Origin: Armatimonadota bacterium
Lineage (GTDB): Bacteria > Armatimonadota > Chthonomonadetes > Chthonomonadales > CAJBBX01
Length of the DNA stretch: 51,859 nucleotides
Direction: 5' to 3'
NCBI GenBank assembly: GCA_026392115.1
Contig: JAPLCQ010000130.1
Span: 1-51,859 of the forward strand
Part shown: piece after piece, positions 26,208-34,261 of the stretch
Position numbering within the stretch: position 1 is the first letter of the stretch
Layout of the letters: each line of letters starts with the position of its first letter
Translations under genes and position numbers: made by a program
The notes under the pieces: model-generated
What the model saw: only the letters and a program-made list of their open reading frames with translations
Databases searched by the model: none
Told to the model about the DNA's origin: nothing

Positions 26208-28019
26208 ATGCGCGGCCTGGTAGGTCTGATGGGTCTGTTGTCGCTGTTCCTCTGCACGGAGGGCGCCATGGGGCAGAACGCGGCCGCAGGGCCTGCAAGC
26301 CGGGGTATGAGCTACACCATCGACGACATACTCGAGGGCGTCCTGCCCCAGTTGGACACCATCGCCGCCGACTGGAAGGCCATGGGCGGCACCAGCATCC
26401 AGACTTATGTGACCTGGGAGACCTGCGAGCGGGCCGGCGAGGGCCAGTGGGACTGGAAGGCGTGGGACGGCGCCGCCGCCACTCTGAAGCGCCACGGCCT
26501 CAAGTGGATTCCGTTCCTGATCGTCTCGCCGTCCTACGCCACGCCCAGGTGGTACCGCCAGGGCCCCGAGCACGCTCCCGCCGTCTGCCTGGAGCATGGC
26601 GTCGCCTCCGATATCCAGTCGCTCTGGAGCCCGCACATCAGGGCGCGGGTGGATCGGTTCCTCCGCGCCTTCGCCGAGAGGTACGCCGCCAGCGGCCTGC
26701 TGGAGTCGGTGAACCTGGGCATCCAGGGCGACTATGGCGAGGCGATCTACCCCGTCAGCGGCGGATGGACCGGCGACTACCACCAGCACCCCGGCTTCTG
26801 GTGCGGCGACGAGCGGGCCCGGGCCGACTTCCGCCGATGGGCCCGGCGGCGCTACCCCGCCCTGCCGGGCCTCAACGCCGCCTGGGGCACGGCCTTCGCC
26901 ACCCCCGAGGCCGTGACCTACCCCGCCAACCGAACGGCGGGCGCGGCCGCGGCCGGTTCGGGACAGGAGAGGCGCCGTTGGCTGGACTTCGTGGAGTGGT
27001 ACCGGGGCGCCATGACCGATCTGGCCGACTTCTGGCTCGCCGCGGCGCGGCGCCACTTCGGCCGAACGCCCATCTATCTATGCACCGGCGGCGACGCACC
27101 GCCCGCCCACGGTTCCCAGTTCGCCGAGCAGTGCCGCGTGGCCGCCAAGCACGGCGCCTCGATCCGCATCACCAACGAAGGCTCGGACTATCCCGGCAAC
27201 TTCCTGCTCACGCGCTGGGTGGCGACGGCGGGCCGGCACTACGGCGCGCCCTTCGGCTTCGAGCCCGCCGCCCTGGAAGACGAGGTCGGGGCCGTGGCGC
27301 GCATCTTCAACGCCACGACGTCCGGCGCGGTGCAGCTGGCCGACAAGCACTACAACACGGTGAAGAAACCCTCTCAGCGCGCCGTCATCGAGGCCAACCT
27401 GCGCCACCTCTTCCACGCGCCCCGCGTGCGTCCGCCCGTGGCGCTCTGGTACCCGAACACCGCGCTGACGCTGGAGGGCAAGTCGTGGACCCAGGCGCCC
27501 GACGCCTACCTGCTCCGCAAGCTCACCGACCTCGATTATGTCGATGAGACGCTGCTGAGGGCCGGAGCGCTGGCGCAGCACCGCGTGCTGGTGATGGTCC
27601 ACGGGAGCGTGATGGAGGCCGAGGACGCCCGGCGGCTGGAGGGCTGGGTGCTGCGGGGCGGTCGCCTCTTCGTGGTCAACGTGCCCCGCCTGGAGAGCGT
27701 CGAGCGGTCCAGCCTGCCCGAACAACTCCTATTCGGCGCCGAGTCGAAGGGACGCGCGGTCGGCCAGGGCCGTGTGGAGCGTGTGGCCTCGCTGGCCGAA
27801 CTGGCGCCACGCCTGCGCGCCGCTCTCTCCGAGGCGGGCCTGCCGGTGGTGGAGCAGCAGCTCCGCGGCCAGGCCTACGCCGCCGAGGTCGAGCCGGGGC
27901 GTTGGCTTCTCTTCAACGGCGACCCGGCCCAACCCGCCACGGCCCGCATCACCACAGCCGGCCGAACCTTCGAAGTGGAGGTCCCGCCGGCATCGATCGT
28001 GGACACCGCAGGGAAGTGA
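26208..28019 (+). CDS. Secreted TIM-barrel glycoside hydrolase, GH14/GH42-like
   Basis: 603 residues from the ATG at 26208, with AAGGAG seven bases upstream and a signal peptide (MRGLVGLMGLLSLFLCTEGA). The barrel begins MSYTIDDILEGVLPQLDTIA; later motifs are SIQTYVTWETCERAGEGQWD, HGLKWIPFLIVSPSYATPRW and VNLGIQGDYGEAIYP. The last contains a candidate acid/base, Glu178. The layout resembles beta-amylase (GH14) and GH42 beta-galactosidase relatives. The C-terminal 200 residues include a Rossmann-like region (HRVLVMVHGSVMEAEDARRL) seen in GH42-type trimerisation domains. Activity cannot be decided between these families. It is divergent from the FG-GAP gene and convergent with the sialidase-like gene. 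Confidence 0.78.
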   Translation: MRGLVGLMGLLSLFLCTEGAMGQNAAAGPASRGMSYTIDDILEGVLPQLDTIAADWKAMGGTSIQTYVTWETCERAGEGQWDWKAWDGAAATLKRHGLKWIPFLIVSPSYATPRWYRQGPEHAPAVCLEHGVASDIQSLWSPHIRARVDRFLRAFAERYAASGLLESVNLGIQGDYGEAIYPVSGGWTGDYHQHPGFWCGDERARADFRRWARRRYPALPGLNAAWGTAFATPEAVTYPANRTAGAAAAGSGQERRRWLDFVEWYRGAMTDLADFWLAAARRHFGRTPIYLCTGGDAPPAHGSQFAEQCRVAAKHGASIRITNEGSDYPGNFLLTRWVATAGRHYGAPFGFEPAALEDEVGAVARIFNATTSGAVQLADKHYNTVKKPSQRAVIEANLRHLFHAPRVRPPVALWYPNTALTLEGKSWTQAPDAYLLRKLTDLDYVDETLLRAGALAQHRVLVMVHGSVMEAEDARRLEGWVLRGGRLFVVNVPRLESVERSSLPEQLLFGAESKGRAVGQGRVERVASLAELAPRLRAALSEAGLPVVEQQLRGQAYAAEVEPGRWLLFNGDPAQPATARITTAGRTFEVEVPPASIVDTAGK

Positions 28020-28048
28020 GGGTACCCAGGGGCCGCACAGGGCCTGTC

Positions 28049-28092
28049 GTCCGACGGGTCGGACGGGTCGGACGAGTTCGGACGAGTCGGAC
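28049..28092. repeat. Short tandem repeat (about 9-10 bp unit)
   Basis: Four to five imperfect copies of GTCGGACGG/GTCGGACGA lie in the 77-base gap between two convergent genes. Because GTCC and GGAC are complementary, the array can fold on itself and might act as a terminator. It may equally be slippage-prone spacer DNA. Confidence 0.6.
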
Positions 28093-28096
28093 CCCT

Positions 28097-29281
28097 CTAC
28101 GCCAACCCCTCCAGCGGCACGCCGAGCACCTCGACGCCCTCCTTCTGCCGCGAGACGATGACCCAGAGGCGTCCGTCGTGTACCAGGCTGTGCGGATAGC
28201 CGTACTCGCCTCCCTTCCATCGTCCCGGTCGGGACATGGCGTAGGGCGTGCGGCCGATGTCGTAGTGCCGGTCGAACGAGAGGCCGTCGCGGGAGGTCGA
28301 GACCACCAGCGGGCAGCGGCTACCGGCCAGCGGGCTCCCCACGTAGGTAAAGCGGCCGTCGGGCAGCTTGCCGAGGTGGAACTTGGTGTTGCAGTCGCTG
28401 AAGTCGGCCTCCGCGGGGTCGCTCCAGGTCGCTCCGTCGTCGCGGCTCTCGGAGTACCAGAGCCGGTGGCGGAACCCGGGGCCCGTGCTGCGCAGGAGCA
28501 TGCGGAGCGTGCCGTCGGCGGTCTGCAGGAAGGAGCCCTCGCAGAGCGCCGTGGGCCAGCCGCGCCGCTTTGAGACGCCCCAGAAGGCGTGCGGGTCGTC
28601 CTTGGCGAAGGCATCGGGCTCGCCGTAGACGCCGGCCATGCGCCAACCCTTGAGGCCCGCGCGGTCGTCGGTGTAGGGGAAGGCGATGTTCCCCGCGATG
28701 ATGAGCCTGCCGGAGCGCGTGGCGTGGGGGCCGTGGTTGGGGCAGACCGGCACGCCCAGGTCCACGGGCTTCGACCAGACCTTGCCGTCGCGGCTCGTGA
28801 CGGCGAAGAGGCGCGTGTCGCTGCACTCGGGCTCGCCATACTCGGCGAAGTAGGCCGTGAGCGTGCGCCCCCGCGCCAGGAAGCCCGCCGCGGTGAGGAT
28901 GCGCTCCTTGCCGTCGCGCACGGAGGGCTCGGCCAGGACGGCGGGCTCGGTCCAGTGCATACCGTCCGCCGAGGTCGCCCAGAGCACCCGCTGGCCCGGC
29001 GCGTCCTCGTCGATGCGGCCGTTGGACCACATGGCGTGGTACCGCCCGGCGAACCATCCCAGGTGCGGATGGTGCGAGTAGGTCCACTCGGTCGCAGGCC
29101 GGTAGAGCGTGGCGACCCGCGGCTCGAGCCGCTTCATGTCGGGCCATGGCGCCGGCTTGCCGTCTACCCAGTTCGGGTGGTTTGTCATCGGCGGCGCCGG
29201 CTCAGCCGTCGCCCCGCCGCCCGCGCCCATCGCCGCCGCAACACCGATCATGAAGCTCCTCCTGGTTGGCTCAAGGTTCAC
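28097..29281 (-). CDS. Exo-sialidase-like BNR beta-propeller protein, Tat-exported
   Basis: 394 residues from a GTG at 29281. I chose it because it gives a Tat signal (TRRSFMIGVAAAMGAGG) and has GAAGGGA eight bases upstream. A strong AGGAGGAG inside the Arg-Arg codons could also serve an ATG at 29251, which would lose the Tat motif. Six-bladed propeller signatures include repeated Asp-box-like stretches (ATSADGMHWTEPAV, VTSRDGKVWSKPVD, SESRDDGATWSDPAEA, STSRDGLSFDRHYD). Such folds are found in sialidases and in other retaining or lyase-type exo-enzymes. An Arg triad cannot be assigned by eye, so sialic acid as substrate is unproven. It points toward the GH14/GH42-like gene across the tandem repeat. 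Confidence 0.78.
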   Translation of the reverse strand: MNLEPTRRSFMIGVAAAMGAGGGATAEPAPPMTNHPNWVDGKPAPWPDMKRLEPRVATLYRPATEWTYSHHPHLGWFAGRYHAMWSNGRIDEDAPGQRVLWATSADGMHWTEPAVLAEPSVRDGKERILTAAGFLARGRTLTAYFAEYGEPECSDTRLFAVTSRDGKVWSKPVDLGVPVCPNHGPHATRSGRLIIAGNIAFPYTDDRAGLKGWRMAGVYGEPDAFAKDDPHAFWGVSKRRGWPTALCEGSFLQTADGTLRMLLRSTGPGFRHRLWYSESRDDGATWSDPAEADFSDCNTKFHLGKLPDGRFTYVGSPLAGSRCPLVVSTSRDGLSFDRHYDIGRTPYAMSRPGRWKGGEYGYPHSLVHDGRLWVIVSRQKEGVEVLGVPLEGLA

Positions 29282-29635
29282 TGCCAGTCCCTTCCCCTAC
29301 CTCGGTCGGGGCGCACTCGCCGATGACGCACCGCGCCGCATCAGCCGTTGGCCCCTGAAGCCTGGAGTATACGCCTCCCGCAGGTGCGCGGTATATGCCA
29401 TGATCCTGTCACATGCATCGGGAGGCCGCGATGTACGTGGTGATGGCTGCCATGGTACTGGACGCCTCTGCTCTCTGCGTTGGCCCGGCGCAGGTCATAC
29501 GAGGGGACCTGAACAGAGCACCGGTCCGCGGACCGGGCCAACCTGCGCACATCGCCATGGGTACAATGCACCGTGTCCCGGGCATGGACCGCAGGATGCC
29601 CATCGCCCAGCGACGGCCGCAGTATGGAGGCGGAG
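29282..29635. other. 354-base intergenic region upstream of the ATPase-DUF4276 pair
   Basis: I see no convincing gene; the short frames here lack family features. It holds a 16-bp perfect palindrome (29521-29536), flanking inverted repeats GTTGGCCCGG and CCGGGCCAAC (about 29479-29541), and a TACAAT box at 29562-29567 that could be the -10 of the ATPase operon, with no good -35. The left part must also hold the promoter of the minus-strand sialidase-like gene. Confidence 0.5.
29521..29536. promoter_or_regulatory. 16-bp perfect palindrome, possible operator
   Basis: CCGGTCCGCGGACCGG reads identically on both strands. It lies about 100 bases before the ATPase start and just upstream of the TACAAT box at 29562. 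A dimeric repressor could bind here, but no repressor gene is adjacent. Confidence 0.4.
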
Positions 29636-30784
29636 ATGGCTACCGAGTGGGTGCGACATATCCAAATAGCCGGTTTTCGATCCATACGACACGTAGATCT
29701 AGACTTGCATAGATTTACCATTCTGATTGGGGCTAACGGCTCAGGAAAGTCCAGCTTCATCGACTTTTTTCGCATGTTGAATGTTGCTTTTAGTACCACG
29801 CAAGGCGGATTGCAGTTGTATCTTGCGAGAAAAGGCGGGGCATCGTCAGTTCTGCATTATGGTTCATCTATTACCAAAGACCTTAGTGCGGGCGTACTGA
29901 TTGATGGTGACGAGCGCTGGTCACGTTACTCGTTTGACACGACGTGGGCAGCTCCCGATGACCTGATCTATACGAGCGAGACCCTGGAGTTCCAGCGCCA
30001 GTCCGACAGCCAGGCGAAGCAAGTCGTCCTACGGGGAGGCGGGCGCGAATCCGCAATACTTTCTGTACGAACTGACAACCAAAACCCTTGGATCCAAACT
30101 GTAGCAACGACATTCTGCAGTCGGTTGCGGCAAGTCCGGGCGTTCCACTTTCACGATACCAGCGACGGGGCGCACATCCGCGTGAAGCAGGACGTGACAC
30201 GCGAGGCGTACCTGCTCAGCGATGCGGGCAACATTGCGGCGTTTCTACTTCACATGAAGGAGAACGCGCCGGAGTGCTACCGACGCATCCTGGGCACCGT
30301 CCAGATGGTCGCGCCGTTCATCGCCGACTTCGAGCTTGAACCGGAGGCCGCCAACGACCGGTTCGTGATGCTGCGGTGGCGCGACCGATCGGGCGAGGTG
30401 TTTGGGCCGCACCAGCTCTCCGACGGGACCCTGCGCGCCATCGCCCTCATCACCGCGTTGCTACAGCCAGACGAGTTACTGCCCAGCGTAATGCTCTTTG
30501 ACGAACCCGAGCTCGGCCTCCATCCGGCAGCGATCTCGCTGATCGCGGAGCTCATGGAAGCAGCCTCACAGAAGCGGCAGGTCATCGTGGCCACGCAGTC
30601 GCCGTTGTTCATCCGCAACTACGAGCCGAGCAACGTTGTGGTGGCAGAGCGCGAGGAGAGTTCCGAGCGGCGAGGTTCCACGACCTTGCGCCGTCTGGAC
30701 CCGGATGCCCTGGCCGGCTGGCTTGAGGACTTCGACCTCGGCGAGCTCTATGAGAAGAACGTCACGGGAGGCTATCCCCAGTGA
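29636..30784 (+). CDS. AAA-family ATPase (AAA15/AAA21, OLD-like), probable defence component
   Basis: 382 residues from the ATG at 29636, with GGAGG five bases upstream; an in-frame ATG at 29624 is possible but badly placed. The N-terminus IQIAGFRSIRHVDLDLHRF leads into Walker A GANGSGKSS at residues 32-40. An ABC-type signature LSDGTLRAIAL is near residue 260, Walker B VMLFDEPELGLHP near 285, and the switch segment VIVATQSPLFIRNYEP follows. This is the SMC/RecF-like ATPase type paired with TOPRIM or HNH nucleases in OLD, PARIS, Septu and AbiL-type systems. The next gene overlaps it by four bases and encodes a DUF4276 protein. The first 450 bases are clearly richer in A and T than the surroundings, consistent with recent transfer. 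Confidence 0.85.
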   Translation: MATEWVRHIQIAGFRSIRHVDLDLHRFTILIGANGSGKSSFIDFFRMLNVAFSTTQGGLQLYLARKGGASSVLHYGSSITKDLSAGVLIDGDERWSRYSFDTTWAAPDDLIYTSETLEFQRQSDSQAKQVVLRGGGRESAILSVRTDNQNPWIQTVATTFCSRLRQVRAFHFHDTSDGAHIRVKQDVTREAYLLSDAGNIAAFLLHMKENAPECYRRILGTVQMVAPFIADFELEPEAANDRFVMLRWRDRSGEVFGPHQLSDGTLRAIALITALLQPDELLPSVMLFDEPELGLHPAAISLIAELMEAASQKRQVIVATQSPLFIRNYEPSNVVVAEREESSERRGSTTLRRLDPDALAGWLEDFDLGELYEKNVTGGYPQ

Positions 30785-31455
30785 GCTTCCTTGTGGCGCT
30801 CTGCGAAGGCGAGACGGAGATGGACTTCGTGGCAGCCCTGCTGGCTCCGCACCTGCAGCCGTTCGGCGTCCGCACCCATCCCATCCTTCTCGGCAAGAAG
30901 ATCAAGTGCGATCACCCCTCCGCGCCGGGCGGCGTGCTCAAGTTCGAGCCGGTCTACCGCCATATTCGGTCGGCACTGCGCCAGTACTCATCCGACCGTA
31001 GCTTCGTGACTACCATGCTGGACCTCTACGCCTTCCCGCGCGATTTCCCCGACTACGAGGCCCTCGCGGCGGAACCCGACCCCATGCTGCGGGTGCGGGC
31101 CCTGGAAGCGGCAATGGCCGCAAGGGCGGCGAGCAACCGGTTCATCGCCCACATCCAGCTCCATGAGTTCGAGGCGCTGCTGCTGACCGATCCCGCCGAG
31201 GTCGCCGCGGAGTTCGACGAACCGGTGAGGTCGCGTGTCAGGATAGCCGTCCCGGCCGACCTCGGGCGCCTCACACCGGAGCAGGTGAACCAGACCAGCG
31301 AGGGCGCGCCGTCGAAGCGCCTGCAACGCCTTGCGCCGGGCTACCGCAAGCGCGATATGGGCCCCCGCATCGCCGGCCGGATCGGCTTGACCCGCATCCG
31401 CGAAACCTGCCCACACTTCGGCGCATGGCTCACTACGCTGGAAGGCCTGGGCTAG
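30781..31455 (+). CDS. DUF4276 family protein (TOPRIM-like), partner of the ATPase
   Basis: 224 residues from a GTG at 30781 inside the GTGA overlap with the ATPase stop. The N-terminal ALCEGETEMDFV (Glu9, Gly10, Thr12, Glu13) matches the first acidic motif of TOPRIM-type nucleases and of RloB/DUF4276 proteins. A second acidic region, TTMLDLYAFPRDFPDY, has Asp residues placed like the later TOPRIM motif, and FIAHIQLHEFEALLLTDP is a family hallmark. By analogy with OLD, PARIS and AbiL pairs it may be the effector nuclease held or triggered by the ATPase. That role is inference; DUF4276 has no firm biochemical function that I know of. Confidence 0.82.
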   Translation: MSFLVALCEGETEMDFVAALLAPHLQPFGVRTHPILLGKKIKCDHPSAPGGVLKFEPVYRHIRSALRQYSSDRSFVTTMLDLYAFPRDFPDYEALAAEPDPMLRVRALEAAMAARAASNRFIAHIQLHEFEALLLTDPAEVAAEFDEPVRSRVRIAVPADLGRLTPEQVNQTSEGAPSKRLQRLAPGYRKRDMGPRIAGRIGLTRIRETCPHFGAWLTTLEGLG

Positions 31456-31502
31456 CCGGCGAGGTCCGGCTGCGCCCCCGCCACGCGAGGAGGCCCCACC
31501 CT

Positions 31503-33662
31503 ATGAGACTGCCGCACGCCCTGCACGCTGCCCTGTGCCTGTTCGCATGCCTCAGCCCGGCTCTTGCCGCGCCCCCCGTCCGCGACGTCTACGCCGACAC
31601 CTGGGTGGCGACGGACGCGCTGGGCCGGGCGCTGCCTACCTATGAGCAGGTGGGGCCGCCGCGCAAGGACCGAACGGCCGCGCTCTTCTACTTCCTCTGG
31701 ATGGGCCAGCATAGCCAGACCGGGCCGTGGGACATCACCAAAATCCTGGCCGCGCACCCCGAGGCCCGGCTCGCCAGCGCCAACCCGGCCTGGGGACCCA
31801 TGGGGCATTTCCACCACTGGGGCGAGCCGCTCTTCGGGTACTACGTGTCGGACGACCGCTGGGTGATCCGCAAGCACGCGGGCCTGCTGGCCGCCGCGGG
31901 CGTCGACGCGCTGGTCTTCGATACCACCAACAACTTCACCTACGACAAGTGCTGGACGGCCCTTGGCGATACCCTCGACCAGGCCCGCGACCAGGGCAAC
32001 GCCACGCCCACGTTCGCCTTCATCGCTCCGTTCGGCGATGCCAACTCCGTGGTCCGGCGGCTCTACGACAACCTCTACCAACCGCGCAAGTACGAGCGGC
32101 ACTGGTTCCGGTGGGACGGCAAGCCGCTCATCCTCGCCAACCCCGTCTCCGTGCGCGGCGAAGGGTTGTCCAGCCTCGAGCACGACCTGGCGGTCCGCTT
32201 GGAAGCCGGCGGGACGCTGGCCCAGTCGTTCACGGTTGCCAAGTCCATCGGCGCGGTGGCGGCCTCCACGCCCACGTGGAGCACCAGCGGAGCGGCCGTG
32301 CGGATCAGCCTCCGCCGAGGCGGGCCGGACGGGCCCGTCGTCGCCTCGCGGCGCGTCGAGAACGTGCTGGACAACGCCTGGACCACGCTGGACCTGACGC
32401 CTCCGCAGCCCGCAGGGCGCTACACGTTGGAGCTGTCGGAGCCGAGCGGAACCGTGGGCTGGTGGACCAACCGTCGGCCCACGCTGCCCGATGCACAAGC
32501 CTACGCCGACGGCAAGCCCGTGCCGGGCACGCGCTCCTTCTCGGTGGCCAACGCGGACGATCGCGCGCGGAGCATCATGGACGCCCTCACGTTCCGCGCT
32601 CCCGTCGCCTCCTACTTCACCGGCCCCAGCGGCCCAGACCAGTGGGGCTGGCTGGAGGTCTTCCCGCAGCACCTCTACAAGAACAGCAAGGGCGAGGGCG
32701 AGATGGTGACGGTCGGCGTGGCGCAGAACGCCGTCGACGGCAATCTGAGCGCCCTGAGCGAGGAGCGCTCCCTTGGCCGCAGCTACCATGGCGGCTCGTG
32801 GGACAAGCGCCCCAACGCGGTGGCCCTGGGGCTGAACTTCGCCGAGCAGTGGGAGCGGGCGCTGAAGCTGGATCCGCGTTGCGTCTTCATCACCGGGTGG
32901 AACGAGTGGGTCGCGCAGCGCTTCGACACGAACAGCCGACCCACCTTCGTGGACCAGTTCAGCCAGGAGGGGAGCCGCGACGTGGAGCCCATGCGCGGCG
33001 GCCACGGCGACGCCTACTACTACCAGATGGTGGCCAACATCCGCCGCTACAAGGGCGTCCGGCCGATCCCGCCGGTGGTTTCGCGGCCCGTCAAGATCGA
33101 CGGCCGCTTCGAGGACTGGCGCCCCGTGCGGCCGGAGTTCCGCGACTTCATCGGCGACGCGGTGAACCGCGACCACGAGGCCTGGGGCGGCTCGGCCCGC
33201 CTCGTCAACACGAGCGCGCGCAACGACATCACGGTGGCCAAGGTGAGCCGGAGCGCCTCGGCCCTCAGCTTCTACGTCGGCGCCCAGGCCCCGCTCACGC
33301 CTCCCACGGGCACAAGCTGGATGCTCCTCTATATCGACGCCGACAGGAACCCGGGCACCGGCTGGCTCGGATATGACTTCGTGGTCGGTCGCGGCGGCCT
33401 GAGGGGCGGCTCCACGACGCTGGAGCGATGCGTTGGCTCCGGGTACCGGTGGCGGCCCGCGGCCCGCGTGAAGGCGGCGATGCGCGGCTCCGAGCTGGAA
33501 ATCTCCATCCCACTGAAGGCGCTCGGGCTACGTACCGCGCCGCCGGCGATCGACTTCAAGTGGGCGGACAACGTGCGGCAGAACGGCGACTGGGCCGGCT
33601 TCTATGAGGACGGCGACGCGGCGCCTGACGCGCGCTTCAACTACCGCGCCAGGCTGAGGTAA
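31503..33662 (+). CDS. Secreted GH71/GH99-like hydrolase with C-terminal CBM9-like domain
   Basis: 719 residues from the ATG at 31503, where a signal peptide begins (MRLPHALHAALCLFACLSPA). The catalytic region resembles GH99/GH71-like domains: ALFYFLWMGQHSQTGPWDIT, then WVIRKHAGLLAAAGVDALVF and later RCVFITGWNEWVAQRFD, the last a TNEW-type motif seen in that group. A galactose-binding-like insert lies around residues 225-330. The C-terminal 200 residues (PVKIDGRFEDWRPVRPEF onward, with MLLYIDADRNPGTGWLGYD) look like a CBM9/DOMON sugar-binding module. GH99 enzymes cleave endo-alpha-mannosidic bonds, but relatives with this architecture are uncharacterised. Confidence 0.78.
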   Translation: MRLPHALHAALCLFACLSPALAAPPVRDVYADTWVATDALGRALPTYEQVGPPRKDRTAALFYFLWMGQHSQTGPWDITKILAAHPEARLASANPAWGPMGHFHHWGEPLFGYYVSDDRWVIRKHAGLLAAAGVDALVFDTTNNFTYDKCWTALGDTLDQARDQGNATPTFAFIAPFGDANSVVRRLYDNLYQPRKYERHWFRWDGKPLILANPVSVRGEGLSSLEHDLAVRLEAGGTLAQSFTVAKSIGAVAASTPTWSTSGAAVRISLRRGGPDGPVVASRRVENVLDNAWTTLDLTPPQPAGRYTLELSEPSGTVGWWTNRRPTLPDAQAYADGKPVPGTRSFSVANADDRARSIMDALTFRAPVASYFTGPSGPDQWGWLEVFPQHLYKNSKGEGEMVTVGVAQNAVDGNLSALSEERSLGRSYHGGSWDKRPNAVALGLNFAEQWERALKLDPRCVFITGWNEWVAQRFDTNSRPTFVDQFSQEGSRDVEPMRGGHGDAYYYQMVANIRRYKGVRPIPPVVSRPVKIDGRFEDWRPVRPEFRDFIGDAVNRDHEAWGGSARLVNTSARNDITVAKVSRSASALSFYVGAQAPLTPPTGTSWMLLYIDADRNPGTGWLGYDFVVGRGGLRGGSTTLERCVGSGYRWRPAARVKAAMRGSELEISIPLKALGLRTAPPAIDFKWADNVRQNGDWAGFYEDGDAAPDARFNYRARLR

Positions 33663-33683
33663 GCGAGGGCGCAGGAGGGCAGG

Positions 33684-34151
33684 ATGGCGGACGAGACCTT
33701 TGCCGCAACCGTGCGGGCAGTCGGCGCACGGGCACAGATCGTGGTTCCGTTTGAGCCCGACGCCGCCTGGGGCGCGCGGGCTCGGCACAGCGTGACCGGC
33801 TCGGTGGCGGGACACCCGTTCCGGGGCAAGGTCGAGGCGTCCGCCGATGGCCCATGCCTCTACCTGGGCCCGGCATGGCGGCGCGACAACGGCGTCGAGG
33901 TCGGCGACGAGGTGGAGGTCATCATCAGGCCCGAGGGTCCGCAGCTCGACACCATGGAGCCGGACGTGGCGATCGCGCTGGCCGCCGACGCGGAGGCGCG
34001 GGCCAACTTCGAGGGGCTGACCACCTTCTGCCGCAAGAACTACATGCGGTGGATCGACGGCGCCAAGCGGCCCGAGACGCGCGCGCGCCGCATCGCCGAG
34101 ATGCTGCCGCTGCTTCGCAGGAGTGCGGAAGAGCGCGTCAAGGCGCCGTAG
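33684..34151 (+). CDS. DUF1905 + YdeI/OmpD-associated family protein
   Basis: 155 residues. The N-terminal part (about 1-90, with FEPDAAWGARARHSVTGSVA then LGPAWRRDNGVEVGDEVEV) is DUF1905, a small beta-barrel. The C-terminal part (ALAADAEARANFEGLTTFCR, RWIDGAKRPETRARRIAEML) is the YdeI/OmpD-associated helical domain. This fusion is common and soluble, and has been linked to bacteriocin or peptide resistance in some bacteria, with little mechanism known. AGGAGG precedes the ATG, 21 bases after the GH99-like gene. Confidence 0.85.
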   Translation: MADETFAATVRAVGARAQIVVPFEPDAAWGARARHSVTGSVAGHPFRGKVEASADGPCLYLGPAWRRDNGVEVGDEVEVIIRPEGPQLDTMEPDVAIALAADAEARANFEGLTTFCRKNYMRWIDGAKRPETRARRIAEMLPLLRRSAEERVKAP

Positions 34152-34261
34152 ACGCTCCTCTTTTTGGCCCGGACCTTTCCGGTTCGCCCGCCCTTGCGCG
34201 AGTACCTACCAGCGGGCGCCGGTTGTCGCGCCGCTCTGCTGCCTGAACGGGAGGAGAGGCC

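Noticed and set aside
29413..29712. 99-codon plus-strand frame upstream of the ATPase
   Set aside because: It has no RBS, no domain and an Arg/Gly/Pro-rich translation, and it overlaps the ATPase start in another frame. Regulatory DNA is the simpler reading.
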